Shown: positions 1 through 9,478 of the stretch, piece after piece
How positions within the stretch are numbered: position 1 is the stretch's first letter
How the letters are laid out: the number at the start of each line of letters is the position of its first letter
Assembly (NCBI GenBank): GCA_964017065.1
Contig: OZ024786.1
Location: 11,412,578-11,476,577, forward strand
DNA: 64,000 bases
DNA from: Haliclona indistincta
Taxonomy: Eukaryota > Porifera > Demospongiae > Haplosclerida > Chalinidae
Direction of reading: 5' to 3'
The notes under the pieces: generated by a model
Databases searched by the model: none
Seen by the model: the letters and a program-made list of their open reading frames with translations, nothing else
What the model was told of the DNA's origin: nothing
Translations under genes and position numbers: made by a program

Positions 1-2
1 GG

Positions 3-419
3 ACCTTGTATGCTCTGACGACAGTGCTGCTCAGTGCATTTATCATTGAGATTATCATCAATATTATCCAGTATGACTTGAACTCAGCAAACAGCTACCT
101 GCCAGATGGTGAAGCTGAAACTAGAGCACCATACATCTTGTACGTGCTTTTCTTCACACTGGTCAATGGCTATCTATTCCTCTACCCGTGCTTCCGTGCT
201 GCTGCGATTGCTAACGCTCGTACTAACATGATAAACAAGATTTCCGAAAATAAATGGGCCAACATTCCTGTCTCGATTCAGACTAGCATTGTCCAGTATC
301 TCACATCAAAGAACTTCGCATTTCAAGTGCCATTGTGCTGTGCCAGTATTCCCATCGGATTTGACTGGGTATTTGTGTCTTTCTTTGTGCCTGTCCTTGG
401 AGTTTACCTGGCTTTGTAG
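3..419 (+). CDS. Multi-pass membrane protein, 3' end (copy A of + gene)
   Basis: This is the last 138 codons of a gene cut by the window edge; the stop is TAG at 417-419. The peptide is nearly identical to the C-terminus of the complete gene ending at 11511, differing by a few substitutions and a two-codon deletion (ANIPVS against ANIHIPVS). It holds two hydrophobic segments, one around YALTTVLLSAFIIEIII and one around YVLFFTLVNGYLFLYP, followed by the family signature FRAAAIA..ARxxMINKISE. The - strand gene at 1289-2809 is a convergent, more distant member of the same family. Function is unknown; the sequence only supports an integral membrane protein. Confidence 0.8.
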   Translation, partial: TLYALTTVLLSAFIIEIIINIIQYDLNSANSYLPDGEAETRAPYILYVLFFTLVNGYLFLYPCFRAAAIANARTNMINKISENKWANIPVSIQTSIVQYLTSKNFAFQVPLCCASIPIGFDWVFVSFFVPVLGVYLAL

Positions 420-1288
420 ATAGTGACTTTACTTGCATGAGTGTGTGTTCAGATCAGTAAATGTACAGTATATATTGTACATGCATAGTATTGTTTTGAA
501 GCTTGGTAGGTCAAGTGTACCTGTAATTGTAGTGTAGCAGAACAATATATTTATGGTTGTGATTTTTTATAAATAATATTATCAAAGGTCAGAGAACACA
601 AAAGAGCCATGTACATGTTCACACTGGTCCATAGATTAGTTTTACTGCTCAATGTATATCGACAGTTCGACACTAACCAATTGCCCAGATCCAGATTTGC
701 TTACTAGTACGTACTAATATTTGACGGAAAGATACCAATGATTGATGCACTATAAAGTACCAGCCAGTTTGCAGCTGTTCGAACTACAATGATCGGTCTC
801 TCTCGGCCAGTAGCTAAGAGTATGTGGGTGTGGTTAGACAAGCAATGGGTATACATGTCCACTTGCAGGTTCCAAGCATATCAATGTATCGTGTAGAGCC
901 TCGACTGCACACGTAAACATATCTGGCACTGATAACATACCACAAGAGCATATTGTATGATGAAATTGCGAGACAAAGCTATGTATTGCATAAATTTAGG
1001 GAGAAGTGCTTGATTAATCGTTGCTTTATGGGTGACGATAAGCTTGTGATAAGTTTTAATTTATGAGTGACGGTAAGTTTATGGGTGACATTAAGCTCGT
1101 GAAGACTCGCGTTGGAGGCGCTCGTACTGTATGAAAGTTAGTGAACTTTTAATATTACGCTTATGAAAATACAGAGATTAGAGACCAAGACAGTGCCTTT
1201 GAACTCGGACGGGAAGTAACTATAAAAAGAACATAATACAATCAATAGTTATTATACAAGAAAGCGCACACTGTGACAATTTGAAAAA
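420..1288. other. Convergent intergenic spacer, copy A
   Basis: This spacer between two convergent genes is AT-rich and has no credible ORF. It aligns along its whole length with 11512-12387, with scattered small indels, which shows it was duplicated together with both flanking genes. I see no RNA gene or further element in it. Confidence 0.6.
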
Positions 1289-2809
1289 CTACCACACACA
1301 ATGGTCTAATAAACGAAGCAACATGTAACGTACAAAAGCAAACAAATTTTTAACAAGGCGTCGCCAGGCAACCACTACATATGAAAACGAATACGAACAA
1401 TAAAACAACAAGCGCGGTGTAATCACAGAAAAATACTGTACAACAAATATGGCTTTAAATGGAAAGTCTCGAGTCTTGAGGTACACGATGAAGTCGCTGT
1501 GGAAAGAGTAGGGGACATTGCGCCATTGCTTCTGAGAAACTGTCTTAATCAACTTTGTACGAGCAGCACCAATCGCAATAGCACGAAACAACGGATAGAG
1601 AAAGAGATAGACTTGGACTAGCGTGAAGAAAAATAGGAAGAAAAGGAACCAAGATGTTGTCTCTTTGAACCAAACGATAGTTTGTAGAACGTACGCACTG
1701 AGCAGAATTGTAGTTAGGGCGTAAGATAAAGAGTGAAAAATGAACCAGACTTTGAGCAATGATAAAGGAGCTCTCACTTGTCGGATAAAATCATTGTCTA
1801 GAGTCTGAAGCCAGTAGTAACGACCTCTGTCCACCATTTCTTGGTTGCCCTTTTGAACCAGCTGTCTCAACACAGGATCGTTCATTCTTGATACGGCGTT
1901 CATTTTACGTTGCTCGGTAAAGTTAGCCTGGTTCATTTTTGTAGTAAGTTTTTCAAGCCTGTTAGTGACCTTGTAGACAATTTTGGAAAATATGAAGCAA
2001 CTTTGAACAGCGCAGAACTGAGAGATCGAGTAAATTATGATTCTTAGAAAGTTTAAAGTATCGGACCAATAGTGCAAGACAGAGAAAGCATAAGCGACTG
2101 AGAATATAAAGCTGCCAAACAAAAAGATGTGTATGAGAAAGTGGTTGGTAAGAAAGTACGTCGTCTGGATAGACGTCAGCTTTGGAAATACATTGTTATC
2201 TTCAAACAGAGACAAGGCACCGGTTTTGAACGCCTTGTGGTGTGTATCACAGCAAGGCTTCCAAAACCCGCCTTTTTGATTCTTTGACTGTTCGCATTTC
2301 AAACTGCACAGGATCCCACTGACAGGTACCAGTACTAAGCATATCATTGGACCGTACGAGAACAGGAAGGCTGCTAAACTACCAAACGTGATGGCTTTAA
2401 TGAACTTGGTGTGTTCATAGCTACTCGGATCACCAGCTCTACCATCCTCAACAGCAAAGCTCAAGTAGAGAAAAACCTGGCAGACAAACAGAATGGAGCC
2501 TACAAGTGAGGGAACCCTTTTCACTAAAGACTTCCAAGGTCTCTTCTTCTCTGTGGTATCAGTACTGATGTACTGTCCAGTCACAAGACAGAAGAAGTCA
2601 AACACGCTCCACTCACTGAGAGAACTCCTCCACCAGGTAGCTTTAGGCTTGACAGGAGATGTCTTAGCAACATCATCCCAGACAACTAGGGGAGGCAACT
2701 TCTTAACCCTCCGACAACAAGGCAACCAGTGCCATGGTAACCATTTACAAGGCAACTTGTGACAAGAGATCTTGAAGCAGGACAGATTATCCCGAACTGC
2801 AGTAAGCAT
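1289..2809 (-). CDS. Seven-or-more-pass membrane protein, sponge-type family (copy A, - gene)
   Basis: An uninterrupted 506-codon frame. Residues 1-60 are rich in Cys, Lys and Trp and look cytosolic. Hydrophobic segments lie near 101-120, 136-168, 218-245, 253-278, 347-378, 385-412 and 453-480, giving about seven membrane passes, with a polar loop at about 280-345. It shares with the + strand genes the motifs IQSCFIFSKIVYK (here VQSCFIFSKIVYK), KVWFIFH..SYALTT.LLSA and FFTLV..YLFLYP.FRA.AI..AR. The start was chosen as the first ATG and is conserved in the second copy at 13905. I do not recognise the family; the topology would allow a receptor or channel, but no diagnostic residue is visible. 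Confidence 0.85.
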   Translation of the reverse strand: MLTAVRDNLSCFKISCHKLPCKWLPWHWLPCCRRVKKLPPLVVWDDVAKTSPVKPKATWWRSSLSEWSVFDFFCLVTGQYISTDTTEKKRPWKSLVKRVPSLVGSILFVCQVFLYLSFAVEDGRAGDPSSYEHTKFIKAITFGSLAAFLFSYGPMICLVLVPVSGILCSLKCEQSKNQKGGFWKPCCDTHHKAFKTGALSLFEDNNVFPKLTSIQTTYFLTNHFLIHIFLFGSFIFSVAYAFSVLHYWSDTLNFLRIIIYSISQFCAVQSCFIFSKIVYKVTNRLEKLTTKMNQANFTEQRKMNAVSRMNDPVLRQLVQKGNQEMVDRGRYYWLQTLDNDFIRQVRAPLSLLKVWFIFHSLSYALTTILLSAYVLQTIVWFKETTSWFLFFLFFFTLVQVYLFLYPLFRAIAIGAARTKLIKTVSQKQWRNVPYSFHSDFIVYLKTRDFPFKAIFVVQYFSVITPRLLFYCSYSFSYVVVAWRRLVKNLFAFVRYMLLRLLDHCVW

Positions 2810-4196
2810 ACTGCTACGGGCAGCCCTGCTAAGCTATACGTAGCTCGAAACAGCTGTAAATATACCTTATCTGACCTACAGTGTACACAATGAATATTGC
2901 AAACTAATGGAGGAACAATATTCACTAGTTCAAATCAGGAGATAGCTATGTATGGTCAGGATTCTAGGCAAGGCTACAGAAGCATGAATACCTGTCCAAT
3001 ATTCATGACGAAACAATATATCTATTTTAAAATTCAAAAGTATAGCCCAGTACTAATGCACCAGATTCATAAATATTAAACTTCAATGTTCAACAAATTA
3101 TCAAGAACTCATAGACAAGACAAAACGCTGGTAATCTGCAGCTAACTGTTCTAAGAGTCGACTTGCTCTTAATTCACTCACAGTTCACTTTCAAAGTGAT
3201 CCATCTTCGCTGTTTACTTTAATATAAAAATCATTGTTTACAGTTACGGCCTTTAATGTCATGAATATAATTATAGATGGTATGGGTATATTGTGTTATC
3301 AAGCACCAATCGAAATACACAAAAACAGCATCAATTATTGGTCGAGAACTAGATACTGAAATTCAGTCCATCGTATGTTGCAACAGCGATCGTGTCACCG
3401 CCAAGACTCCGTACTACAGTGCACATGTTACACAAGTAGCCATCACCAGTCTAGATACACCAATCAAATAAGTTACTCCATTACAAGCATAAAATTTAGC
3501 ACACCACTTTGACTTCAGCTGTTGTCACTAGGTCATTTGCATACTACAGTAGTACAGATGTCAGCAGTACAGACAGCCAATATTTCTGACATACAGTATA
3601 ATATATGTCTTTGCTCACATAAAGCATCAACTATGGCACCAAGTGGTAAGTGTGACGTTGAAATCTAATGAGATGTCATTATTATGCTTCAGTGGGCGGA
3701 GCCACAAGGCATACAGTCATGTCTGTCTGTCCGCTCCAGTTCTGAAAGACGGCAAAGAATCAGCTAGTGGTAAGTGCAACATCGACATAACATGTTAATA
3801 GCTCGAACTTGATGGTCTTAGATTTTTAAATTAAAGCATTGTTCGTGCGTGATTTGCTTACTCTGTTTACCATTGCTGGCGATCTGGACTTCTCCGAAGT
3901 CGAATGTGTCCATGGTTAACTGGCTAGCAGATTGTAGGTTTGATCTGGACTACAGGATAGCGTGGTGGGTCTGGATAAAATTCATCAAAAACCAAAAACC
4001 CTGCTACAAGCATAGCTGTGTGCTTGCCTTTGTGCAAGCCCAGCTAATTATTACACTGTGGCAGCATACTATTGGCTTCTGTTATTTTTGCCAGCTTGTA
4101 TCAATAGCTTGGATTGTACTTCATAAATCTGTCACTAGCTGATGGAATAGCTGTAGTTGCTGTGTGCTGTCAAAGCATGTCCACTGTGCAGTATGC
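2810..4196. other. Upstream region of the - gene, duplicated, with a dispersed repeat
   Basis: No convincing gene. The stretch aligns with 13906-15107 in the second copy. Around 3690-3900 it carries a piece of a dispersed repeat, a short hairpin with GTGGGCGGAGCCAC followed by ATACAGTC and a GCGTGATTTGCT...GATCTGGACTT segment. That repeat recurs at 7921-8180 and in part at 14755-14820. Short ORFs here are not conserved between the two copies in a way that suggests coding. Confidence 0.5.
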
Positions 4197-4250
4197 ATGC
4201 AATTCCACCGAGGCATCTGCACCATTGGTGCTTCATTTCAAGCTGTTCCA
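4197..4250 (+). pseudogene. Relic of the N-terminal coding part of the + membrane gene
   Basis: The stretch beginning TTCCACCGAGGCATCTGCAC matches codons 19-35 of the complete + gene (around 9536-9580) at the nucleotide level, but has no start, no surrounding frame and no downstream exon. The same relic is present in the second duplication copy at about 15108-15160. It therefore predates the duplication and marks a lost additional family member. Confidence 0.55.
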
Positions 4251-4504
4251 TGTTAAAAGAAAAACGTATATTCAAAAACTGATTCACAAAATAGAGCTAT
4301 TAGGTACACTTATGACAGTACTGTGAATGATGCAATACAAATTTTCACTCAAGTCAAGGAATACATGAAAAACAGATTCACAGTTACACATGTACCACCA
4401 TCGACTATAACTACAGGAAATCAAGCAAACCATCAAGCAAGCAAACATATAGGTACGTAAGAAAACAAGAAAGCAATAAAGATGATGGCTTTGAAAAATA
4501 GCAT

Positions 4505-4800
4505 GGAACGCTCGTCGGACACGTAGCTACACAAATCATTGTCAGTGAAATGGACAAAACTATTTTTGTAGTCTTTAGCGGTCACAGGGAAGCCCAAAAG
4601 AATTATCAGACAGGCAAACAGGATCTATCCTGCTACGGAAGAGAGCCAGTCAATTGAAGACTTACATTGTCTTGTAATGACGTCAGTATTGACAGCAATG
4701 AAGTACTGTCCACTTAGCAAGCTAAAGAAGTCGAACACACTCCACCTACTGAGACATCTCCACCAGGAGCTACCTGTCTCTATCATCGCTCATGTACTGC
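4505..4800 (-). pseudogene. Relic of the N-terminus of a - strand membrane gene (copy A)
   Basis: Read on the - strand, the segment gives decayed WWR.LS.WSVFDFFSLLTGQ-like peptide. This matches residues 59-80 of the intact - genes (WWRSSLSEWSVFDFFCLVTG) and the membrane segment that follows. No open frame continues and the rest of the gene is absent. The homologous relic in copy B (15250-16195) is split by an inserted element. Confidence 0.65.
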
Positions 4801-5702
4801 TTAGAATAGCCATACAGTGGAACACACGAAGAGAGTAGAAGAATGTATTTTTGACATTTTGTTTCATATCTCAGGTACCAAGTGTCCTATGATCATGTTG
4901 CAGGTACCATTATGATCCTCTATCCTTACTGAATGTAATGAACTATATGGTTTCTTGTCACGTGACACACACATGAAACAATATGGCGCTCTTTAGAGGC
5001 ATGTAGCAGAACACGTTTAGTTGGAGATCTCTGTAAGTGCTGGTAGTTAAGAGCTCATAATGGATATGTGAACTGTCCTAATGTATACGTACCTTTGACC
5101 AACATCTCGGCACCCAGCCAACGTTACTACAAAAGTGCGGTGCGAAAACTGGTTTTTGCGACCAGCCCCAACGTTAGGTTAGAGAACTCACGAACCTGCG
5201 GGAGTTAAGATGCAAAACCTGCTTGCTGGATAGCTTACACATTACTGATTACGAAAACACTTACAGTGCTTCCAGTCTAGACATTCCAAAATTGCACATT
5301 TCACTAACATGAAATGTTTTTACTCATAAAAACTAAACGATATGTTTTATAGCAGTCAAACTTGGTGAGAAGGCTGATACATCCTTCTAGAGTAAGTGTG
5401 CTTAGTCTAAACTGCAAGCCTTACTTGATCTCAAAGATACAAATGGCGAAGTGGCAGTTGTCGGAAACACCCAATTAGCTTTTATTTTTAGACCATAAAA
5501 TCTGGAAGAAGCTTAGTTAAGGAAAAAGCTTTGGTGTGCAGGCAAACAACTAGTTCATCTACCAAATACTCTAGAGCCAATGCTTAACTATCACGCAAAC
5601 TAAAGTTCGGTCCAAAACAAACTCAAAAATCAACAAAAAATCAAAGTCAGAAAGTTTTTAGACTCAAAAATCTGCAACTTTGCGAGTTAAGAAAAAGCGC
5701 TC

Positions 5703-5902
5703 NNNNNNNNNNNNNNNNNNNNNNNNNNNNNNNNNNNNNNNNNNNNNNNNNNNNNNNNNNNNNNNNNNNNNNNNNNNNNNNNNNNNNNNNNNNNNNNNNN
5801 NNNNNNNNNNNNNNNNNNNNNNNNNNNNNNNNNNNNNNNNNNNNNNNNNNNNNNNNNNNNNNNNNNNNNNNNNNNNNNNNNNNNNNNNNNNNNNNNNNNN
5901 NN
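5703..5902. other. Assembly gap (200 N)
   Basis: Two hundred unread bases lie at the centre of the palindromic element. Long perfect inverted repeats commonly break assembly, so the gap is probably a consequence of the structure; its true length is unknown. Confidence 0.95.
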
Positions 5903-6135
5903 GGTCTAAAAATAGAAGCTAATTGGGTGTTTCCGACAACTGCCACTTCACCATTTGTATCTTTGAGATCAGGTAAGGCTTGCAGTTTAGACTAAGCACA
6001 CTTACTCTAGAAAGATGTATTAGCCTTCTCACCAAGTTTGACTGCTATAAAACCTATCGTTTAGATTTTATGAGTAAAAACATTTGATGTTAGTGAAATG
6101 TGCAATTTTGGAATGTCTAGACTGGAAGCACTGTA

Positions 6136-6442
6136 CCTTGAGCGCCTTCTTCGCTTCGTCGTGAATAGCGCAGCTCTTCCGTTCGCGAGTGCTGTTTTCT
6201 TGCCGCCATCTTGCGATTTTAATGGATTTTGTGATGTCACACGTTGGTTATTAACATGTGTTGCATCATAACTATTACACTGATTCAATGTGTTTTCAAT
6301 AGTTATGACGTTTACACAGCCAACAATTATTATGCGTGACATCACGAAAATCCATTAAAGTCGCAAGATGGCGGCAAGAAAACAGCACTCGCGAACGGAA
6401 GAGCTGCGCTATTCACGACGAAGCGAAGAAGGCGCTCAAAAG
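6136..6442. mobile_element. Nested palindromic MITE inside the right arm
   Basis: The ends CCTTGAGCGCC and GGCGCTCAAAAG are flanked by TA at 6134-6135 and 6443-6444. The left arm of the host palindrome shows the empty site (CACTGTAAGTG in right-arm orientation). About 100 bases at each end are reverse complements, including GCAAGATGGCGGCAAGAAAA. The element is non-coding, about 307 bp, and inserted after the host palindrome had formed. Confidence 0.8.
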
Positions 6443-6893
6443 TAAGTGTTTTCGTAATCAGTAATGTGTAAGCTATCCAGCAAGCAAGTTTTGCATCTTA
6501 ACTCCCGCAGGTTCGTGAGTTCTCTAACCTAACGTTGGGGCTGGTCGCAAAAACCAGTTTTCGCACCGCACTTTTGTAGTAACGCTGGCTGGGTGCCGAG
6601 ATGTTGGTCAAAGGTACGTATACATTAGGACAGTTCACATATCCATTATGAGCTCTTAACTACCAGCACTTACAGAGATCTCCAACTAAACGTGTTCTGC
6701 TACATGCCTCTAAAGAGCGCCATATTGTTTCATGTGTGTGTCACGTGACAAGAAACCATATAGTTCATTACATTCAGTAAGGATAGAGGATCATAATGGT
6801 ACCTGCAACATGATCATAGGACACTTGGTTCCTGAGATATGAAACAAAATGTCAAAAATACATTTTTCTACTCTCTTCGTGTGTTCCACTGTA

Positions 6894-7920
6894 TTTATTT
6901 TCGTGTGAATATATCAACTAGAACAGGTCATGATTCTAAAATGGAGACAACTTCACATAGTCAGAATTCTAGTTCCTGAACTCTACATAAGTATTTGATG
7001 ATGAGGTTAACAAAAAGATGAATTTCATTAGCACACTGCTATGAAATAACACAAGTGCAGAAGAGCGCTATATACCTATGCTGTCATGTAAAATTTAGAA
7101 AGAGTAAATAATAATTATGCATAATCACGATAGAGTAGAAGATTCCATCCTAACCTCATTAACTGTAATCACACAATTTGCTATGGACATGTCACCTAAA
7201 AGAATTCATTCCAAAGAAGGTGAAAGGCACTAGTGCTGTACATGTAGCTAAAGCATGGTGCTGTACCGTGTCCTTATCAAGCTATGTCCTTATCAAGCTA
7301 AAATCATCGCTGGGGATGATTCATTATTTAATATACCAGTGGAAGTACATAGTAGAGTAAGTTTTAGCCAGTTGAGAAATGGTTTATGTACAAAATGTAT
7401 GTACTCATTAATTATTCATGAACGTTACAATATAAAATTAACATAAAAGTTGTCAGAATGCACTACGCGGTTGGGTCCTATTAAAAAATCAAAGCTTAGT
7501 ACCCAAGGACATGCAGGAAAAAGTTTGGTTCTTTTATCCGGCTGGTCCCCATCCTTTTGAAAGTCTGCCCTACTATTGTCTATAGACAGCTAATGTTTCG
7601 ATTAGCTGTCTATAGACAAGGAGCTATCATAACTCTACTACAAGACTATTATCAATCTACTTTCACTATGATATTTAGTACTACAAATAATACGTGCACA
7701 GATTTCACACCTGCCCCTGCTCTCAATGTGGTCAACAGTCACATATGCATGCCTCTTTTGATGTCTGACGAACAACATTAAAATCCCATAAACACATCCC
7801 AAGATGCATGTTACTAAACAACACGACTGATATTATATTATGATATTTTTCGTTCTACAGCCAGTGCAGTGAGTTAGTTGGCAATCATATACCAGTTGCT
7901 TTGACTATTAAACTGTTAGT
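6894..7920. other. Non-coding tail of duplication copy A and dispersed repeat
   Basis: From 6894 to about 7290 the sequence aligns with 16200-16620, ending at GCTAAAGCATGGTG...CTATGT, which marks the right end of the duplicated block. Around 7300-7575 lies a repeat (GGGGATGATTCATTATTTAA ... TTGAAAGTCTGCCCTA) that recurs at 45835-46020. I see no gene. Confidence 0.5.
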
Positions 7921-8180
7921 TATGCCTCGGTGGGCGGAGCCACGAGGCATACAGTAGTCGCGTTGTCTGTCATTCTGTCATTCTGTCTGTCTGTCTGTTA
8001 CATCATTTTTGTGGCTCACGCTAAACGGTGAGCTCTGAAACTTGCAATGCAGGTAGAACTCGATAGTATCTCGGTTTTGAACTAGCGAAAGTTCGACACA
8101 AAGCTTAGTTCTTGAGTTACGGCGTGATTTGCTCACCTAGGGTATATGCCTAGCAGTTCTGACGATCTGGACTTTGTGAA
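7921..8180 (+). repeat. Dispersed repeat with GGGCGGAGCC hairpin head
   Basis: It starts with a short hairpin (TGCCTCGGTGGGCGGAGCC ... GAGGCATA), followed by a TCTGT-rich stretch and ending near GATCTGGACTT. Parts recur at 3690-3900 and 14755-14820. The copy structure suggests a short interspersed element; no Pol III boxes were confidently identified. Confidence 0.45.
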
Positions 8181-8496
8181 GGAAACACTGTTCTCTGTTT
8201 GTATTGAGTGAGTTCATTTGCACTTAACAGGTCATTTTATACAGCACTTGAACCATAGATCTGGTCACGAGCGCGCTAGCTAGCTAGCTAACGAGATAGC
8301 TAGCTGGAGACACGCCCATCGCTGAGACAAGCCGCGCCCATGAGTTATTGCTAATGCATAATGCTAAGCGCACATGGTCGTTTTTCTCTAAGTCGATATT
8401 GAAGCTACTGAATCAGGCTAGGCCGGTATAGTTCCAAGAACGTTAACGGTGGCTGTTTCAACCTGGTCGTCATACTCTATTCACGTGTCGACCAAG

Positions 8497-8808
8497 ATGA
8501 CTACTCGTCGTGTCACACCCGGACGTATCATCCTTCTGGGTGCACTTTTGCTCTGTCTTTTAAGGCTACAGCAATCTTTTGTCGATGATATTGAACTACA
8601 TGTCCCTAGTACTTCTGTGTCCCGTATGCGGTCTGTTTCTTTGTTCTATACTCGATACGCTTTCCTCACTCGTCCTCGTCCAACATATTCTCAAACTCGT
8701 CGTCTATCTTCTTCAACTATCTTTTATCTCTTGATCATTTCTGGGGACATCGAGTTAAACCCTGGTCCTGGACCCACGGAAATGTTTACGATGCAGCTCA
8801 AGAACTGA
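8497..8808 (+). CDS. 2A-containing leader ORF (possible first exon)
   Basis: From ATG at 8497 a 103-codon frame begins with a basic stretch and a hydrophobic segment (IILLGALLLCLL, residues 11-22). It continues with a Ser/Arg-rich linker and ends with a second hydrophobic stretch (STIFYLLIISG) leading directly into DIELNPGP at residues 84-91. That is the consensus 2A ribosome-skipping peptide, D-x-E-x-N-P-G-P. The frame stops 12 codons later, which suggests that the exon actually ends just after 2A, as in the NLR gene at 18580. A weak donor (AT|GTTTAC, 8785/8786) would join in phase to an exon opening at 9463, upstream of the + membrane gene. A recoding element of a non-LTR retrotransposon is the alternative. 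Confidence 0.55.
   Translation: MTTRRVTPGRIILLGALLLCLLRLQQSFVDDIELHVPSTSVSRMRSVSLFYTRYAFLTRPRPTYSQTRRLSSSTIFYLLIISGDIELNPGPGPTEMFTMQLKN
8746..8769 (+). other. 2A-like translational recoding motif
   Basis: Codons 84-91 read DIELNPGP, matching every fixed position of the 2A consensus (D, E, NPG, P). In known 2A sequences the ribosome fails to form the Gly-Pro bond and releases the upstream product. The preceding residues (FYLLIISG) are hydrophobic, as is usual for active 2A. Activity here is inferred. Confidence 0.8.
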
Positions 8809-9462
8809 GGCAGGATTGGATTCCTCTGATGCAAGATGCTGTAATCCACAATGTGGCATACTTAACGATACCTCTTTTTGTAAGAAACTTTTATCAGCTG
8901 AACTACTTTTCATTAGCTTAAGTTCAGAGGACAAAATTGTTCTAACTGGCTTTGGAGAAATTATTTTACAGCTCATTGGTCCAAGTTCATCTGATGTTTC
9001 TGAAGTGACAGAATCAGCATTACTACATTCTCAACCAATCTCTGCTTTGACCTACAAGAACAGCCAAATTCTTAGGATCAAGCACTGACTTAATTTGACT
9101 ATAGCTTTTCATCCTCACTCTCGAACCTTCCTAGTATAGCAATCACTTATCCCAGTATACCTGATCCTTATTCTCACTCTAAACCTTCCTAGTATATAGC
9201 CATACTGAACTACATATTACTGATCTGTAACTTTTTTTGCTGAATGAAATCCATATTATGTTTTTCAAATAAGGCATTATTCTTTTCTGCGCATACTTGG
9301 GTCTTATTCTTAGACATAATTATGATGCATGCATATGAATCAACATTCACTTCAATTCTGTTTTAATCAGTAGCAAATCCAGATTATATCAACATGCGTA
9401 TCAACTGAGATCAGCCAATTTCCTTGTTTTAATTCTCACTCAATTTTTTATTGTCTATATAG
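8809..9462. other. Possible intron between the 2A exon and the + membrane gene
   Basis: Two frames stay open for 45-90 codons just after the 2A ORF, with no recognisable domain. Then the sequence becomes AT-rich with repeated (CTCACTCT.AACCTTCCTAGTATA) segments at about 9115 and 9173. It ends in a good acceptor (TTTTTTATTGTCTATATAG) at 9462. Confidence 0.35.
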
Positions 9463-9478
9463 AGGTCTACAAATTTGT

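Larger units (their letters stand above)
4815..6891. mobile_element. 2.1 kb palindromic (foldback) element with TA target duplication
   Basis: The ends are CAGTGGAACACACGAAG and its reverse complement, each flanked by TA (4813-4814 and 6892-6893). The left arm (from 4815 to about 5496) and the right arm (5903-6891) are near-perfect reverse complements. The centre includes 200 unread bases (5703-5902). The duplicated sequence at about 16190-16205 has the uninterrupted empty site (AGCACATATTTATTTTC), so the insertion happened after, or was absent from, the other copy. No transposase frame is visible. CAGT ends plus a TA duplication point to non-autonomous mobilisation by a Tc1/mariner-type transposase. 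Confidence 0.85.

Noticed and set aside
3849..4326. Small + strand ORFs with hydrophobic stretches
   Set aside because: The counterparts at 14752-15226 differ by frameshifts and show no codon-level conservation.
8809..9088. A 90-codon ORF after the 2A leader as a separate gene
   Set aside because: Another frame is open across the start of the same stretch, there is no recognisable domain or good splice context, and the frame differs from the 2A ORF.
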